A stretch of DNA of 47,311 nt, taken from contig JSYX01000254.1 of the NCBI GenBank assembly GCA_000787465.1, forward strand, positions 1-47,311, read 5' to 3'. This DNA comes from Thermomucor indicae-seudaticae (lineage: Eukaryota; Mucoromycota; Mucoromycetes; Mucorales; Lichtheimiaceae). Positions 24,212 to 34,498 of the stretch are shown here, piece by piece. A program made the translations under genes and the position numbers. Numbering within the stretch: the first letter of the stretch is position 1; every line of letters starts with the position of its first letter. Under the pieces are notes generated by a model. It had not been told where the DNA came from, did not search any database, and saw only the letters and a list, made by a program, of their open reading frames with translations.

Positions 24212-24418
24212 TGAGTTCAAAAAATAAAGAACTCGTCCATTTTGTTGCTTCACATACTGAGGCCCTGACGAAATGGTGTTGACATGGTGGTGATGGTACC
24301 GCAAAAAGAGAAAAAGACGCTGAAAACAAATCTGAGCCGCACCCACAAATCCCCAATTTGAGACTCCACCTGCTTGACGCTGCGGGCAGTTGCCAATGCC
24401 AACTGCTCATTGCTGCCG
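24212..24418. promoter_or_regulatory. 207-bp bidirectional promoter of MRPL23 and the KHK-like gene
   Basis: The two start codons face away from each other across 207 bp, so both promoters must lie here or overlap the gene bodies. I see no unambiguous TATA box or named factor site. Confidence 0.6.
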
Positions 24419-25633
24419 ATGGCTACTCCATCGACCGACCACAGCCCAATCCATGTTTTACTAGTGGGCCAGATCTACCTTGACACGATACTGGAAGTAG
24501 ATCATTTCCCGGAAGAAGATCACAAACTGCGCGCGCGGCGCATGGAGCAAAGACGGGGCGGCAACTGTGGCAATACGGCGGAACTCCTGGCACAGTTTCC
24601 TGGGATCAGCGTGTCTCTCATGTCGGCCCTGGGCGCCAAGGAAACATGCGGGTGGGTTACGACAGCACATGAAACAACTCCGGAGGGGAGGAGAAGAGTC
24701 TCTAAACGTTATCTATCTATCGATCAACAGGACATTGATATCACAATTTGAAGCCAAAGGCATCAAGACTCGCGCGTGTCTCTTTCGCGAGAACTCGGCC
24801 ATGCCGTCATCCTACATTATTCACAGCCTGGCAACCGGCTCGCGGACGATCATTTCATGCAGCACGTAATGTATATACAATCGTCAGTCATCATGGGTTA
24901 TTTTCCAGGGCCGTATTGATGGGCAGAAAAAAAAGGATTGAGGATATCACACTGGACGAATTTGCGCGCCAATTTGAGATGGCCCGATGGGTCCACTTTG
25001 AAGGACGCAACATTGACCAAGTCGTGCAGCAGATCGATTGGCTGGATGCCAAGGCGAGCCGGGAAAACTGGCGTTCGCTGTTGACGATTTCTGTCGAATT
25101 GGAGAAACCCGACAGAGAAAACATTGATCTTTTAATGCCCAGGGTATGTATATATATATTTAGAGAGATCAGTCAGTGGTGGTTAACGTTTAACACCCCC
25201 AGGGCGACATTGTCTTCTTTTCGAAACTGTTTGCTGAACGCAGAGGGTACACGGATCCAGCGGCTTTTCTGCGGTCTGTCCGACAGCAATGCAAACCAAC
25301 GTGAGTTAGTTCTTTATCAGGAGTAGCTGCATCGGGCGAAATAATAACGATACTGCAAGTGCTGTTTTGTTTTGTACGTGGGGAGCACAGGGTGCTGCGT
25401 GCCTCCTACCGGATGGTCAAGTGCTCCGTGCACCAGCCATTCATGTGCCACGGGTGGTGGATGCCGTCGGTGCCGGTGATACATTTATCGCAGGCATCGT
25501 GTTTGCCATGTCGCGTGGCATGGACACAATGACATCATTGCGGTTTGCCTCCGAACTGGCCAGCAGAAAAGTGGCCCAGTCTGGGTTCAGCGGGTTGGCT
25601 CAGTTGATGGCTGAGACTTGGGATATATCGTGA
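24419..25633 (+). CDS. KHK: pfkB-family sugar kinase, ketohexokinase-like
   Basis: Ketohexokinase phosphorylates fructose at C1; related pfkB kinases use other sugars or nucleosides. Exons 24419-24651, 24731-24865, 24909-25143, 25203-25300 and 25360-25633 give 324 aa. The N-terminal sugar-binding motif RRGGNCGNTAELLAQ, the KHK-like VHFEGRN, the ATP-site strand with WGAQGAACLLPDG, and the catalytic VVDAVGAGDTF with its general-base Asp are all present in order. The C-terminal LRFASELASRKVAQSGFSGL is also KHK-like. Length fits (human KHK is about 300 aa). One intron is only 43 nt. The exact sugar cannot be told from sequence. I start at the first ATG; it shares a promoter region with MRPL23. 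Confidence 0.85.
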
Positions 25634-25983
25634 AGTCTCGTCTAGTGCTATTCCTCCCGTAAAATTCCCTTTCCGCTCCCTATACAGTAGTACTGACTAG
25701 ACAAAAAGTGTTGTTATAGTCAGAATACAATTGGATTTTAGTCAGCCCTGCTTTAAATACGATGTGCTGTGGATATTTTATACAGTTGACACTGATTGTA
25801 GACGGCTGGTCAAAATCCAGTCGGCTAAGTTGAGAGAATCCAGAATGCGATGGTGACCTGCGAAGCGGAGCAACCGTTAAAATGGCATCTTTAATGCCGC
25901 TCACATGACACAGCGATATTGATAATAAATGACTGCGGAGTTCTGCATAACTCTTCTTTTCTTTTCCCCCTTTTTATCCTAAC
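25634..25983. other. 350-bp spacer, Tcp11/SOK1 promoter
   Basis: The spacer between two tandem plus-strand genes contains no gene. It ends with a T/C-rich stretch (CTTTTCTTTTCCCCC) about 30 bp before the start, a usual fungal promoter feature. Confidence 0.5.
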
Positions 25984-28835
25984 ATGGAGGAAGAAGTAGT
26001 GGCAGGCGGCCAGTCAGGATTCTATATTATCGATGCGTTTTCTCTACGCCAAGCGTCAAAAAAGCCGTTCCATTTGGAGAAGCGATTCCTGCGCATGAGA
26101 ACCAGCAGCCTGGAAGAAGCGGAAACCAAGCGAGCGGCGATCCTGGAAGCCAGACGGCAGAAACTGAGTCGCAAGTTTCTTGCAGTCCAGCAAGTGGTCA
26201 AGAACGTCCAGGCTCGCAAAGAAGCCCAGCGTGTCTTGTTCTGGCAGTCCTTGCGGGTCGCGGAACTGAACCGAAACAACCATATCGAGCAACGGCGGGC
26301 GGCGAGCAAAGAGCTTGTCGAACGAGCCAAAATCATTGCTCGTCAAAACATGCTGCGATTCGAAGCAGAACAAGGTAAAAGCCCCCGCGCAACCCACCCC
26401 ACCACTAAACCCCGTTGTTACTCAATATATATATTATGTTATTAGAACGTCTTCGCCATGCCTTGCAAGTCAGATTGGAGCAAACCCATGCAAGGTAAAG
26501 AAATTAAACCCTCCCTCCCCGGCCGCAGCAGCATTCATTTTCCTTCTTCTTGCAGACGTCTGCATATGCTTACCCAGCCCAAATCAAGAATTCTTGTCAC
26601 GGGTCCAGACGGGGTCTCAAAGCCGATGAACCGGAAAACACCAACCGAGAAGAAGCCTCTCGAAAAGAAGAACAAGAAGAACTGTCTCGTGACCGCATTC
26701 AGAAACCTGGGTCTTCCCTGCGCTTCCGCGCCCGAGACATGGCCCTCCTTTGGTCAGCTGGTCGCCATCCTCCGCAACAAACGGGTTATCCAGATCACTA
26801 CAAGGATCCTCAACGCAGCTCTCAATCTGACAGATAGCGGTAGCCGGAAAAGAGCCCGCGTGCTTTTATCGGCCTACATGATGCTCACCTGTCCACACGA
26901 AGTCTTTCAAGACATGAAGGGTGCCGAAGAACAGGTATGATTTTAAATTATCATCCAGCATACGCAGGATGTTTCTAAACCCCGTTTCTACCGTGCTCTC
27001 TTGCTTTCCATACATATAACCCTACCCTCCATCCACATGGCCAATGATGACGATGTACAGCAATTACTCGCAGCCGCAAAGAGCGTCCTCCATCAGTTTG
27101 AGAAATGGCTTGATTCCCACGACGATCCCGCCACCCGCCTTGCATTCGAGGAATGCTGGAACAGCTATTATGCACTCTTCGAGACCTGGAAATCCAAAGA
27201 TCAGAAACAACTCGTTGCCAACATGTCGGCTTACTATCTCGAGCTGGTCCGCTTAAAACACACGCTGGCAGACGCAGAGCCCGGTCTGGACGAACAGCTG
27301 GAGCAGCAGCTTGCACAAGTCAAGGAACGTCTCCGCGGTGTTGGAGGCTCTGTGGCTCTGGAACACTTGGCCGAGGCTGAAAACGCCATGCTGTCTTCTT
27401 CACAAATTGAAGAACTACGAGCCGCGACCCCGTCACCGACACCACGGGAAGCACCGCAGCAACAGCAGCAACAGCAGCAGCAGATGAGTCGGGAACAACT
27501 GGCGAGGTTGCTCGGTGGTTACGCACCGGTCTCGGGGATCTCGAACGAACAGGTCGCTCACGAGATCATTATCGACCCGGACTTTAAGCTCCAGAAACAC
27601 ACGCCCCATACAGAGCTCGAGAGACGCGTCAAGACCATTGCCACACAAGCCTTCTTTGATCACGTCGCTGAAGATATCCGAAAGACCCTGCCTGTATTAA
27701 TGGCCGATGTCAGACAGGTAAATTCCAAGCAGTCATATCCCCACTATCTCATTATTATTATTATTATTATTATTATGTCCTCACACATCTGTTTCTTTCT
27801 TAGCGTCTACTCTCTCTGATCCCAAACGAGTCGCGACTGCACAAGCAGGTCGAAGAAGCAATAGACATCGCCTTGATAGAGCAGCAAGTCAAGGAAGACG
27901 TTTTTGATTTCGAAAAGATGCTCCGATACATTGTAGACATCATGCAACAGATATGCGCACCGGCACGTGACGAAGGCATCGCAGCGATCCGGCGCATCGG
28001 GGACCGCGTCCAGCGGCTGCGGGCCATCATGGAGATGCTGGACGAGATGGCGTTGGACCTCGCCAACTACCGCTTGAGCGCGCTGCGGCCGTACCTCATT
28101 CCGATCGCCGTCGAGTACGAGCGGTCCAAGTTCGCCGACGCACTCCGGAACAACGCGGTCGGGCTGGCCAACACGCGCAAATGGCTGAAGCGCACGATCC
28201 GGCGGCTGACCGACGCAGCCAGCCAGCGCAACCCGGAGAACGTCCAACCCGAGAAACGAAATAAACCTCGACCCGATGCTGTTTTTGAAGAGGCGTTTGT
28301 GTCGCTGCTGGTGGACCCTGAACCTATCTCGCGCGCCACGTGCCCCGAGACACTGTTGTTGGATGTCGACCGGATGGCGGCGTACCAGAACGAAGTCCAG
28401 GCGTGCACGATGGTGGCTGCGCTCGTGATGCTCGCCAAGAACTTTGGACACCGCGGCGATCTGCGTGCCTTCGCCGACAGGCTGTTTGTGATGCTCGAGG
28501 ACGGCGCGACGACGATCGATCATCTGGCAGTCGAAATTGAACGTGCGGTCCGCGAGGAACGGCGGCCGATGGTCCGGGCCATGGTCGACAAGACGCTCCA
28601 TCACAGTGACACGGTGTACTCCTTACTGTCGCGTCGCGTCGGGTCCGTGATCCGGACTCAGGTACAGACGGGTCAGTTCGCCACACCGGAAATCTTGGCT
28701 AGTTATGGTCTGGAGCATATCCGCAAGCCGTTACAGCAGCTTTGCAAGCGAGTCATGCTGCTTGCTCGACATCACCGTCAAGTCTACGCGCCGTGGTACG
28801 ATGAAATCATTGCAGATGAACTCGAGGAGGCCTAG
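25984..28835 (+). CDS. SOK1: Tcp11-family protein (Sok1-like)
   Basis: Tcp11 proteins are helical and linked to cAMP/PKA signalling: yeast SOK1 is a multicopy suppressor of PKA loss and mouse TCP11 acts in sperm. Exons 25984-26374, 26446-26494, 26556-26934, 27061-27717 and 27804-28835 give 835 aa. The N-terminal third is a long basic coiled coil (about residues 40-150). The Tcp11 domain starts near QVAHEIIIDPDFKLQ and includes MQQICAPARDEGIAAIRRI and LRPYLIPIAVEYERSKF, the most conserved family blocks. A run of ten or so Gln codons lies at about 27457-27483, before the domain. Intron 4 carries an ATT microsatellite. The acceptor of the 126-nt third intron (27060) could be slightly different. 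It is convergent with the capping protein gene, 75 bp apart. Confidence 0.88.
27751..27776 (+). repeat. (ATT)n microsatellite in a SOK1 intron
   Basis: Eight to nine ATT units lie in the intron 27718-27803, between donor and acceptor, so length changes should be neutral for the protein. Confidence 0.9.
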
Positions 28836-28910
28836 GCTTTCTATCATGTATATATATATAGAGATATCTCTTTTTACACAATGCATAAACCCTATGATGC
28901 TTGTTTTTGT

Positions 28911-30105
28911 TTATTTCTGAGCCAACTCGCTTCCAATCTTGTAGTTCAAGATCTTGTTCCAGTCGAGCTTGTTGCGTGTCAATGGCAAAGTTCGACGCAG
29001 ACCTTTAAACGTATCTTCAGCGAGGTCAGTGTAGCTGTCATTCAGTGCGGAATGGTAGCGTTTATCAAAGGCGGTGATTTCCGTTACAATGGCGTCTGCG
29101 GTCTTTGCTACATCCTGTTGTGCATATTAGAAAACAGCGGTAATGGCTTGCGAGAAAGGTAAATGATATACATACCTCGCTCGGTTGCAATTTTGCGTCG
29201 TGTTCTTTTGTCGAGTTCAACTGAACGTTACCGTCCTCATAATAATGGACGTTGATTTTGGTGGATCCTTTGAGGTCACCGGATTGGGTATCAAAAGTCC
29301 AGACAGCGCGCCATCTTCCGTTCCTGTTTTATCCTATTAGAATATATATATAGAGAGAGAGATATCAGCGCGGGGATCAACTCACCAGTAGTTGCCCGGA
29401 TTGTACTTGTTGTCGACGACGGCAATGACAATCTTGTTTTCAGGAGCAACAAAGACAGAACATACGCCCTGAGGATAATGGTCCTCGATATACTTGAGAA
29501 CCTTGGTTTCAATGGCGGCCCTAACAAACGCAACGATTAAGAGAGAGAGAGAGAGACAGAATTGGCGAGCTAAAGGAAGGTGGCATTACCGAAGTTCTTC
29601 CGCAGATTCATCAATTTCATGTGGTTGCAGATCGGATGCGACCTTTATGCTTTTGTTTATATCCTTGGCAATAATAAGCTAGACAGTTCATCTTACCAGT
29701 CTCATATGATCAAAGCGAAAAGATTGCTTGGAACGAGGATCAAGGTATCTGTCTTGGTCTGTTTTGCCATAGTTTGACACGATAACCTTTCCGCAGGTGG
29801 GGAGTTAGCAGCCGTCGATACCATTTTTAGAGTTTCTTACCTCGTAGTCTAGACCAGGCGGGGTGACGGTAATGAGCTGCTCGGTGTTATACTGTTCTAA
29901 TGCTTGCAGAATGCCTTCCTGCAGTGCCTCATCATTGTCCACCAACGTACGCACGTCTATACTTTGAATGAGCATGTCCCATTGGTCATACAAATAGAAC
30001 ATCCATCGGGATGGTACCATTAAACACATCATTGACTTCTCCCGGTGGGCTTTCGAGTAAAAAGCTGGAAGCGATCTTGACTTTTTCCTCGATAGACACT
30101 TCCAT
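28911..30105 (-). CDS. CAP1: F-actin-capping protein subunit alpha
   Basis: CapZ alpha pairs with the beta subunit to cap barbed ends of actin filaments. Seven exons: 30105-30018, 29956-29841, 29786-29697, 29642-29590, 29520-29386, 29323-29176 and 29114-28911, 277 aa, the usual family size. Signatures are [15 protein letters not shown] at the N-terminus, [15 protein letters not shown] in the middle, [15 protein letters not shown], and a C-terminal amphipathic helix region with [17 protein letters not shown], the actin-binding tentacle. All introns are 54-69 nt. It sits tail-to-tail with SOK1. Confidence 0.93.
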
Positions 30106-30543
30106 GGGTACTGTAAGCGTGTGAAACCAGTTTCCGAAATCGGACTCCCTCCGTCAGTTCTCTTTTTTCTCCCTCAGCATGACAGGTACAAATGATATTC
30201 TTTGCTTACGTACTACAGCAGCAATAGTACTAAGAAATAATTCAGTGAAAGTATTGCTTTATTGGCTTCATTGTGCGGGTATCGATTTGCCTCTGGGCCT
30301 GCGGATGGCCCCTCCTTAAAGTAAGTTTGGCATTTTACGTAGCGCAGTGGATTTGCATAAAGCGGATAGGCTTCGGCAATGCCCTGTGCTGCCTAAAGGA
30401 CCCCTGCTTAGCAACATGATCGGATGGGATAAGCCGGAAACCGTGCCGGTCATTTATTTTTTTGAATCATCACTCTGCCGTGCACTTTTTATTATTTTTA
30501 AACCCCTTCCTTACTTCGCTCAATTGTTTTGGTCCACAACCCC
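30106..30543. other. divergent promoter of CAP1 and MTFP1
   Basis: This 438-bp region between two start codons has no coding potential of note. A stretch near 30340-30400 is faintly tRNA-like at one box (TAGCGCAGTGG), but no T-arm follows, so I call no tRNA. Confidence 0.5.
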
Positions 30544-31188
30544 ATGCCGGAATCTCATTCACTTGGCGAACATATACAGCACGGCGATTTGGATACCATT
30601 GATACCAAGGCGCGTTACCTCGCGTATGCTTCTCGGCTAAAGACAGCACTTTCGGCCTCGTCACGGTACTTGGCGTACACGTCGGATGTCGGTGAGGCAT
30701 TTCGGCCGATCGTGTCTCCGTGGGTTGTGAGAGCAGCGTACGGCATTAGCTGGGCGTACTTGGGCCTCGATGTATCCTACGAAGGTTACAAGGCCGTCAA
30801 AGCTGGCCAGGTAAAAGGAAAAAAAGAGTTAGAAAAGAAAAGAGTACTGAGTCCATGTGAAAAGGACAATTCGGTTGTTGCGGCCATGGTCGTCAAACGG
30901 AGTGTTTTCCAGTCACTGGCGTCGATGGCGCTTCCGATGGTGACTATCCACTCGATCGTAAAGTACAGCGCCAAGGGCATTTTCCAGAACGTCAAGAACG
31001 CCAGGGTCAAGGCCTGGGGACCCACGTTTATGGGCCTTGGTATCGTGCCGTTCTTGCCGTACCTGTTTGATCATCCCGTAGAACAAGCCGTGGATAAGGC
31101 GTTTGAACCGATTGAGAAATACGTGCTTGAGAAGGCGGTTCCGCATGTCGCTCACCAAACCGTGGAGAGTGAACGAAAAACTCAATAA
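30544..31188 (+). CDS. MTFP1: mitochondrial fission process protein 1 (MTP18 family)
   Basis: MTFP1/MTP18 is an inner-membrane protein needed for mitochondrial division and inner-membrane integrity. Exons 30544-30810 and 30865-31188 give 196 aa; the 54-nt intron has no stop, so a retained form would stay in frame. The family block RYLAYTSDVGEAFRP, then VRAAYGISWAYLGLDVSYE and FQSLASMALPMVTIHS, followed by GLGIVPFLPYLFDHPVE, covers the expected three to four hydrophobic helices. The length is typical. The start is the first ATG of the frame. Confidence 0.92.
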   Translation: MPESHSLGEHIQHGDLDTIDTKARYLAYASRLKTALSASSRYLAYTSDVGEAFRPIVSPWVVRAAYGISWAYLGLDVSYEGYKAVKAGQVKGKKELEKKRVLSPCEKDNSVVAAMVVKRSVFQSLASMALPMVTIHSIVKYSAKGIFQNVKNARVKAWGPTFMGLGIVPFLPYLFDHPVEQAVDKAFEPIEKYVLEKAVPHVAHQTVESERKTQ

Positions 31189-31743
31189 GCCAACCAAGAC
31201 GTATAGATATATATATAGACGCAATGACATACATTTGATCATGTAATATTTTACTGCATTAATTCACAAGTTTCATGGTTCCAAATAGCGGGTCCATCGG
31301 AGTCGCCTTATCGGTGGAGAAAAAAGATGAAACCGATGCGTGTAAAGATCGAAAAGTTGGTGTCACTCAAAATAGCAGCTATCTCTAAAAACGGAAAACG
31401 CAAAGGGATAACGTCATCTGTGTGGATGTGCCTTGTTCCTTTTGGATTATCAACGTTTTGAGATGGCACCTTTCCTTGGGGACACTTATGATAATTTTGA
31501 TTGGCTTAAAATTGATTAAGTCTGTGTTACCAGGAAACCGATATGTGAGAAAGCCCAAAGATCGACGTCTGTGGAAGCTGGCGAAAAAAAATAAAGGACC
31601 ATCAAGGTCAGCCGTCAAGTCCGCCTTTTTTCAGCTGTGTTTTTTTTGCTCGCTGTTTTTTCTGCTTTTCCTTTTTATCATCCACTACATCAAGAGCAAC
31701 AAGCAAAAAAACCGTTTTTTTTGTTTGTTGTTTTGTTGGAGGA
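31189..31743. other. spacer upstream of the GT49 gene
   Basis: The plus-strand frame at 31422-31790 is hydrophobic and open but has no domain and runs through T-rich DNA into the GT49 start. I regard it as chance. The last 120 bp are T-rich, a normal fungal promoter property. Confidence 0.45.
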
Positions 31744-33298
31744 ATGAAAATGCGGCTGGACTTTTCACAGACGTTCTGGAGGGCCGCTAAATACTTACTT
31801 ATCCTGTATGCCATCGTGTCACTCGTATTTACTGCCAGACACTTTTATACGTCTCATGGTCCAGAACGCACGCTACTGACCGAAGACGCGATCCCGATTT
31901 ATCCTCGTGCCGACGACGATGAGCTTGTCATTCCTCGACCCGCTGTTGTTGATCATCAGGCATCAACGCCAGCGCCGCCGATCGATAACATCCCAAAGAA
32001 ACACACGGTAGTCTGGACAGACGAGAAAGGTGAATGCTTTGCTGCGGTATCTCTCGATATGTGGGCTAGCTAGCTGACGCACACGCATATGTATCTCTTG
32101 TTAGGCGTCGCACAATCGATGCCTGAACCTTATGTGCTTTCCAAAATCTTTTCCGACGCCATGGGGCCTTCCAACCTCCAGCCATACTTTTATCGAGCCA
32201 AAGCCGAGTTTGAAGCAGACGATATCACGATGGCGACCCTGGTGACCAGAAACAGATTTCCTGTATTAAGTCGCTTGGCAACACATTACAAAGGTAGCCA
32301 AAAAAGAAAAAGATTGATAAAGGAAGCCAAGCACTCATTCGGTTTTTTTTTCTATTTAAAAAGGGCCTATTTCTGTGGCTATTCATATCAATGATGACGA
32401 GACCAAGGAAGAAGTGATGTCCGAACTGGAAGCAGCGTACGAGGAGAATCCGGACATGCAGGAATACGTGGACGTGCATCTGATCGTGGACAAATTTGAT
32501 CGGCAGTTCAACATGTGGCGCAACGTTGCCAAATTCTTTGCGCGGACAGACTACATCATGATGCTCGATGTGGATTTCCATCTCTGCACGGACTTTCGGC
32601 AGACGATCCGGAACGACGCCAACATTATGGAAAAGCTCGCGTCTGGGAGAGCCGCGCTGGTCGTGCCTGCGTTCGAGTATGTGGTCGGAGACGACGGTCT
32701 GGATTGGCGGACGTTCCCGACCAATAAGGCCGATCTGCTCATGCAAGTCGCCGACGGCAAATTGGACATGTTCCACAAATCGTGGCTCAAGGGCCATGGC
32801 TCGACCAACTACACAAAGTGGTACCAGTCCACCGACATTTACAAGGTCACCGACTACAACTTTAGCTACGAGCCCTACATCATCTACAAAAAGGAAGGAA
32901 CCCCCTGGTGCGACGAACGCTTCATCGGCTACGGCGCCAACAAGGCCGCTTGCCTCTACGAAATTTTCTTGTCCGGTATCGATTACTATGTCCTGCCCAA
33001 CGATTTCCTCATTCATCAGACCCATCAATACCCGGAAGCCACGCGACGGAAAGAAGTAAGTAGTCCTCTCTCTCTCTCTCTTGGCCTTAATATATCACTC
33101 TGCTTATAACCAATCTTTTTTTAGCGGCAATATAACCGTAAACTCTACAGCAATTTCAGGGAAGAACTTTGCTTACGTTACGCCCGATTATTCCTTGCGA
33201 CCGGCGAATGGGATTCACCCCGTGCCGATAACCTGAAAGAGGAATGTTCAAAAATCCGTTCTTTTCGATCAGCCATGAATTTGCCATCCTCACCGTAA
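31744..33298 (+). CDS. GT49-type (LARGE-like) glycosyltransferase, type II membrane protein
   Basis: GT49 enzymes transfer GlcNAc or glucuronic acid onto glycans in the Golgi. Exons 31744-32029, 32105-32293, 32364-33055 and 33125-33298 give 446 aa. An N-terminal signal anchor (AAKYLLILYAIVSLVF, about residues 15-30) and a Pro/Asp-rich stem precede the catalytic domain. That domain starts at PISVAIHINDDE, has the metal-binding DVD in YIMMLDVDFHL, and has the later family blocks FIGYGANKAACLYE and LPNDFLIHQTHQYPEA. The His and acids of the last block are typical. The acceptor sugar in fungi is unknown to me. Intron ends are GT..AG, 69-75 nt. Confidence 0.85.
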
Positions 33299-33492
33299 TA
33301 TACATTTATTTATATATATATTATCATTTGCATAACATCTCGTTTGTTGCTTCTCTGTACTCACACATACCTCCCTCTCGCCCCCCGATTAGACGTCTTG
33401 TTCTTTTTACATTATTGTTGCTTGATCTTATATATAAAAAATGCGATGGCCTGGAATATGTTTATTATTATTATTATTGAGTAGGAATGCGA

Positions 33493-34498
33493 TTAGAAAC
33501 GGCAGGTACGACCATAAATCTTCTCATCAAACAGGCTCATCCTCAAAGGAGGAGCAGGAGCAATTGGACGCAGCGTAGACGGGGGAGTATCCGGGTTGGA
33601 TGAAGGTATGATAGGAGGCTGTAATGGATATGCAGGCATGAACGCTGAAGAGGGCAAGGAAAGCGGCGGCGGTGGAGGTGGAGGAGGCAGGACGACCGAG
33701 CGGCCTTCCATGGGAGAAGACGGTACGGACTGTGGTCGCTGTGGAACATTCGAAGAAGAATAAAAGTGATGAATAGGTGAAGTGGGTGCAGAAGGCGAAA
33801 TATGACTCAGCGTCGAGCCATGATCGCTCGTAGTAGTAGCCTTTTTGGATCGCATTTCGAGCTGTTCCCGGAGTTTCTGATTCTCCTTTTGCAGTTGCTA
33901 AAAAGTTTTCCCCCCGCATGAACATCCATCTTATCAACCCAACATCAGGAACAAAAAGATTCTAACCTGAATATGATCCAATGCCAACTTGAGAATTTTG
34001 CCCTTGTTTAACTTTTGGTTCGACTGATGAAGCCCGTCGCACACAATTCTTGATAATTCCAGAATTGTGTTGTTAATATTGTCCCGCCGCCGACGCTCCA
34101 CATGATTATGATTTTCTCTTCGTCGCTGAAGTCTTTCAATCGCGGTTTTGCTATCCAGATTGTTTCTACATAGCACGCCGATCGATTTTGAGTTCCACCA
34201 AAGAGAAAGTGAAGGTTCAAGTGTAATACCTGTTCAAGATATTGACGCCATTCACTTTATACGCCGCCTGCTTCTTTGGCTTGTCTTTTTTCCGTGTCGT
34301 TATCTGAGCCGATAAGTCTGCAGTAAAGTTAAGAAAAAGTGCTTGCGAGGATTGCCGAGTAGGCCGTTTGGAGGACGCCGAACTTGAACTGCGATCGTCC
34401 TCTTCGTCTCGTCGTCTCTCGCGATCGTCATGGGCACAGTCATTGGTAGGTAATGGCAACAGAACGCTGGTGTCGTGGTTATCAAAGTCCTGTCTCAT
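33493..34498 (-). CDS. bHLH-zipper transcription factor
   Basis: Exons 34498-34230, 34165-33967 and 33897-33493 give 290 aa. The basic region RRRENHNHVERRRRDNIN has the H-x3-E-x3-R pattern that reads CACGTG-type E-boxes. Helix 1 (NNTILELSRIV), a loop and helix 2 (LNKGKILKLALDHIQ) follow, then a leucine-zipper-like coil QLQKENQKLREQLEMR. The N-terminal part has an acidic/Arg-rich stretch and a Ser run; the C-terminal third is Pro-rich with an eight-Pro run (about 33670-33700), a possible activation region. It resembles USF/MITF-type factors more than SREBP (an Arg, not the SREBP Tyr, occupies the basic region). The target genes cannot be inferred. It is convergent with the GT49 gene. Confidence 0.88.

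Noticed and set aside
30340..30420. possible tRNA gene
   Set aside because: Only a D-arm-like word is present; no T-loop GTTCRANNC and no cloverleaf can be drawn.
31422..31790. 122-codon hydrophobic plus-strand frame
   Set aside because: It runs through T-rich promoter DNA into the GT49 start and has no recognisable features.
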